NCBI GenBank assembly: GCA_013152825.1
Contig: JAADFP010000062.1
Location: 1-14,984, forward strand
Origin: Caldisericota bacterium
GTDB lineage: Bacteria; CAIJMQ01; JAADFP01
DNA: 14,984 bases
Direction of reading: 5' to 3'
Shown here piece after piece: positions 13,803-14,984 of this stretch. A model generated the notes under the pieces. That model saw nothing but the letters and a program-made list of their open reading frames with translations. It was not told the origin of the DNA and did no database searches. Position 1 is the first letter of the stretch, and every line of letters begins with the position of its first letter. A program made the position numbers and the translations under genes.

Positions 13803-14984
13803 ATGTTCAAATTACCCGGGAAAATTATAGAGGATACAAAGAAATACGGGGAAACCCTGGATAAATTTCTGCGCGGCGAGTTAAAAGAGGCTTTCTTCCG
13901 CGGCATTCGTGTGCCCTGGGGAAATTATTCCCAGCGCGGGGATGCTTTCTTAATGTCCAGGCTCAGGGTGCCGGCCGGTATCCTTACCCCGCAGCAATTA
14001 AAAGCCATAGGTACAGCAGCAGACCGGTTTGCTGACGGCAGACTACATATTACCACCCACCCGGCAGGATATCCAGATACACAATGTTTCCTACGAAAAC
14101 TCAATAAAGATAATAGAGTACCTGAAGGAGTTTGACATTTCACCCCGGGGAGGAGGCGGGAATACAGTGAGGAATATTACTGCCTGTTATCTTTCCGGGA
14201 TATGTCCCCAGGAAAATCACGAGGTGTATAAGATTGTCTGGAGTTTAAGCGAGTATCTACTATCGCTGGATGAAGCCTACACGCTTCCCCGCAAGCTCAA
14301 GATAGCATTTTCTGGCTGTGCCCAAGATTGTGCCGGGAGCGGGGTAAACGATATGGGGATTGTTGCGCTGAAAGAGGGTGGTTTCAAGGTTTTGTGTGGG
14401 GGAGGAATGGGGGCTAAAAGTGCAGTAGGTAAAGTGTTACGGGAAAACGTGAAAGAAGAAGAGATTGGGTATGTGGTCAAAGCCCTGGTAAATGTGTTCA
14501 ACAAGCACGGAGATAGAAAAAACAAGTATCACAACCGGCTGAGGTTTTTGATTAAAGACATGGGATGGGAGAAATTTGTTCAGCTTTATAACCAGGAATT
14601 GGAACGCACCAGGGAGAATGAGCATATAGTTTTGAAGGAGAAAGATAGTTTACCTTCCCTGCCTCCTCTTCCAGAGTTCCAGGAAAGTGAGGAATTACAC
14701 AAGGATGATGAGGAATACCAGCTCTTCCTCAGGTACAACACAGGCCAGCAAAAACAGCAGGGCTATCGCTATATCAAGCTGAAGATACCGTTTGGAGAGA
14801 TTGATTCCGGGGCGTTGATTGCATTGTCCCGGATAGGCGAGTCCCTGCCGCAGGTAAATTTCAGAACTACCCAGAGGCAGAACCTGATAATTACAAATGT
14901 GCCGGAGGATAAAATCTATTTTGTGTACCAGGAAGTCAAATCTTTCCTGAAAGATTATTTATTCCCTGAAACAATCATGGATAT
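13803..14984 (+). CDS. Siroheme sulfite/nitrite reductase, frame disrupted and cut by window edge
   Basis: This siroheme-[4Fe-4S] reductase would take sulfite to sulfide in the last operon step. The N-terminal ferredoxin-like part reads RGIRVPWGNYSQRGDAFLMSRLRVPAG, then LHITT. The frame leaves the family sequence after 14057 and stops at TGA 14133-14135. In the +1 frame, RQDIQIHNVSYEN... continues directly at 14062 and runs open to the right edge. It carries SPRGGGGNTVRNITAC, Cys pairs C-x5-C (TACYLSGIC) and C-x3-C (SGCAQDC), and a second ferredoxin-like half with FRTTQRQNLIIT. The break is an exact tandem ACCC duplication at 14055-14062; removing one unit restores ITTRQDIQ. About 392 residues are visible of an expected 500 or more. 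A nitrite reductase cannot be excluded by motif, but the operon favours sulfite. Confidence 0.85.

Overview
The window is bacterial. Strong AGGAGG-type ribosome binding sites, a sigma70-like promoter in front of an Rrf2 regulator and tightly overlapping genes all point that way. The phylum cannot be fixed from the sequence. The gene content (APS-type sulfate assimilation, an uncommon short HemC, DUF4143 ATPase, degenerate intergenic repeats built from words such as TACTCACTA and TCTAAAGTCT) would fit an uncultivated, anaerobic candidate-phylum lineage. That is an inference from memory with low confidence.

Layout. Positions 1-237 and 1483-1836 are gene-free stretches made largely of degenerate short repeats, with a REP-like hairpin in the second. 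Between them, on the minus strand, lies a DUF4143-type AAA ATPase with a good promoter that overlaps a duplicated 17-bp element. A plus-strand pair follows: a sodium/calcium exchanger-like membrane protein and moaA. After a short spacer holding an inverted copy of the same repeat family comes a GT4 glycosyltransferase whose frame is broken near 3989. It converges on a minus-strand unit of tRNA-Ser(CGA) plus a TudS-related three-cysteine protein.

The main block runs from 5594 to the right edge. A promoter and palindromic operator candidate lead into an Rrf2 regulator, then cysH (APS reductase type), sat, an M67/JAMM peptidase, hemA, hemC, a cobA-hemD fusion, hemB, hemL and a siroheme sulfite/nitrite reductase cut by the window edge. 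Most of these genes overlap or lie within a few bases of the next. Together they would activate sulfate to APS (Sat), reduce it to sulfite (CysH) and reduce that to sulfide (sulfite reductase). In the same transcript they would build the siroheme that the last enzyme needs, from glutamyl-tRNA to precorrin-2 (HemA, HemL, HemB, HemC, HemD, CobA). A precorrin-2 dehydrogenase/ferrochelatase and an APS kinase are not seen in the window; the kinase is not needed on the APS route.

The points most worth a second look are these. HemC stops before domain 3 and contains no cysteine at all, so it cannot carry the dipyrromethane cofactor in the known way. HemA lacks the C-terminal dimerisation domain and overlaps hemC by 76 nt. 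Three genes carry a net +1 frame disruption: the glycosyltransferase; sat at a CCC-TGA site that looks shift-prone; and the sulfite reductase through a 4-bp tandem duplication. These could be sequencing or assembly errors, decay, or (for sat) recoding. No CRISPR array, insertion sequence or phage gene was seen.
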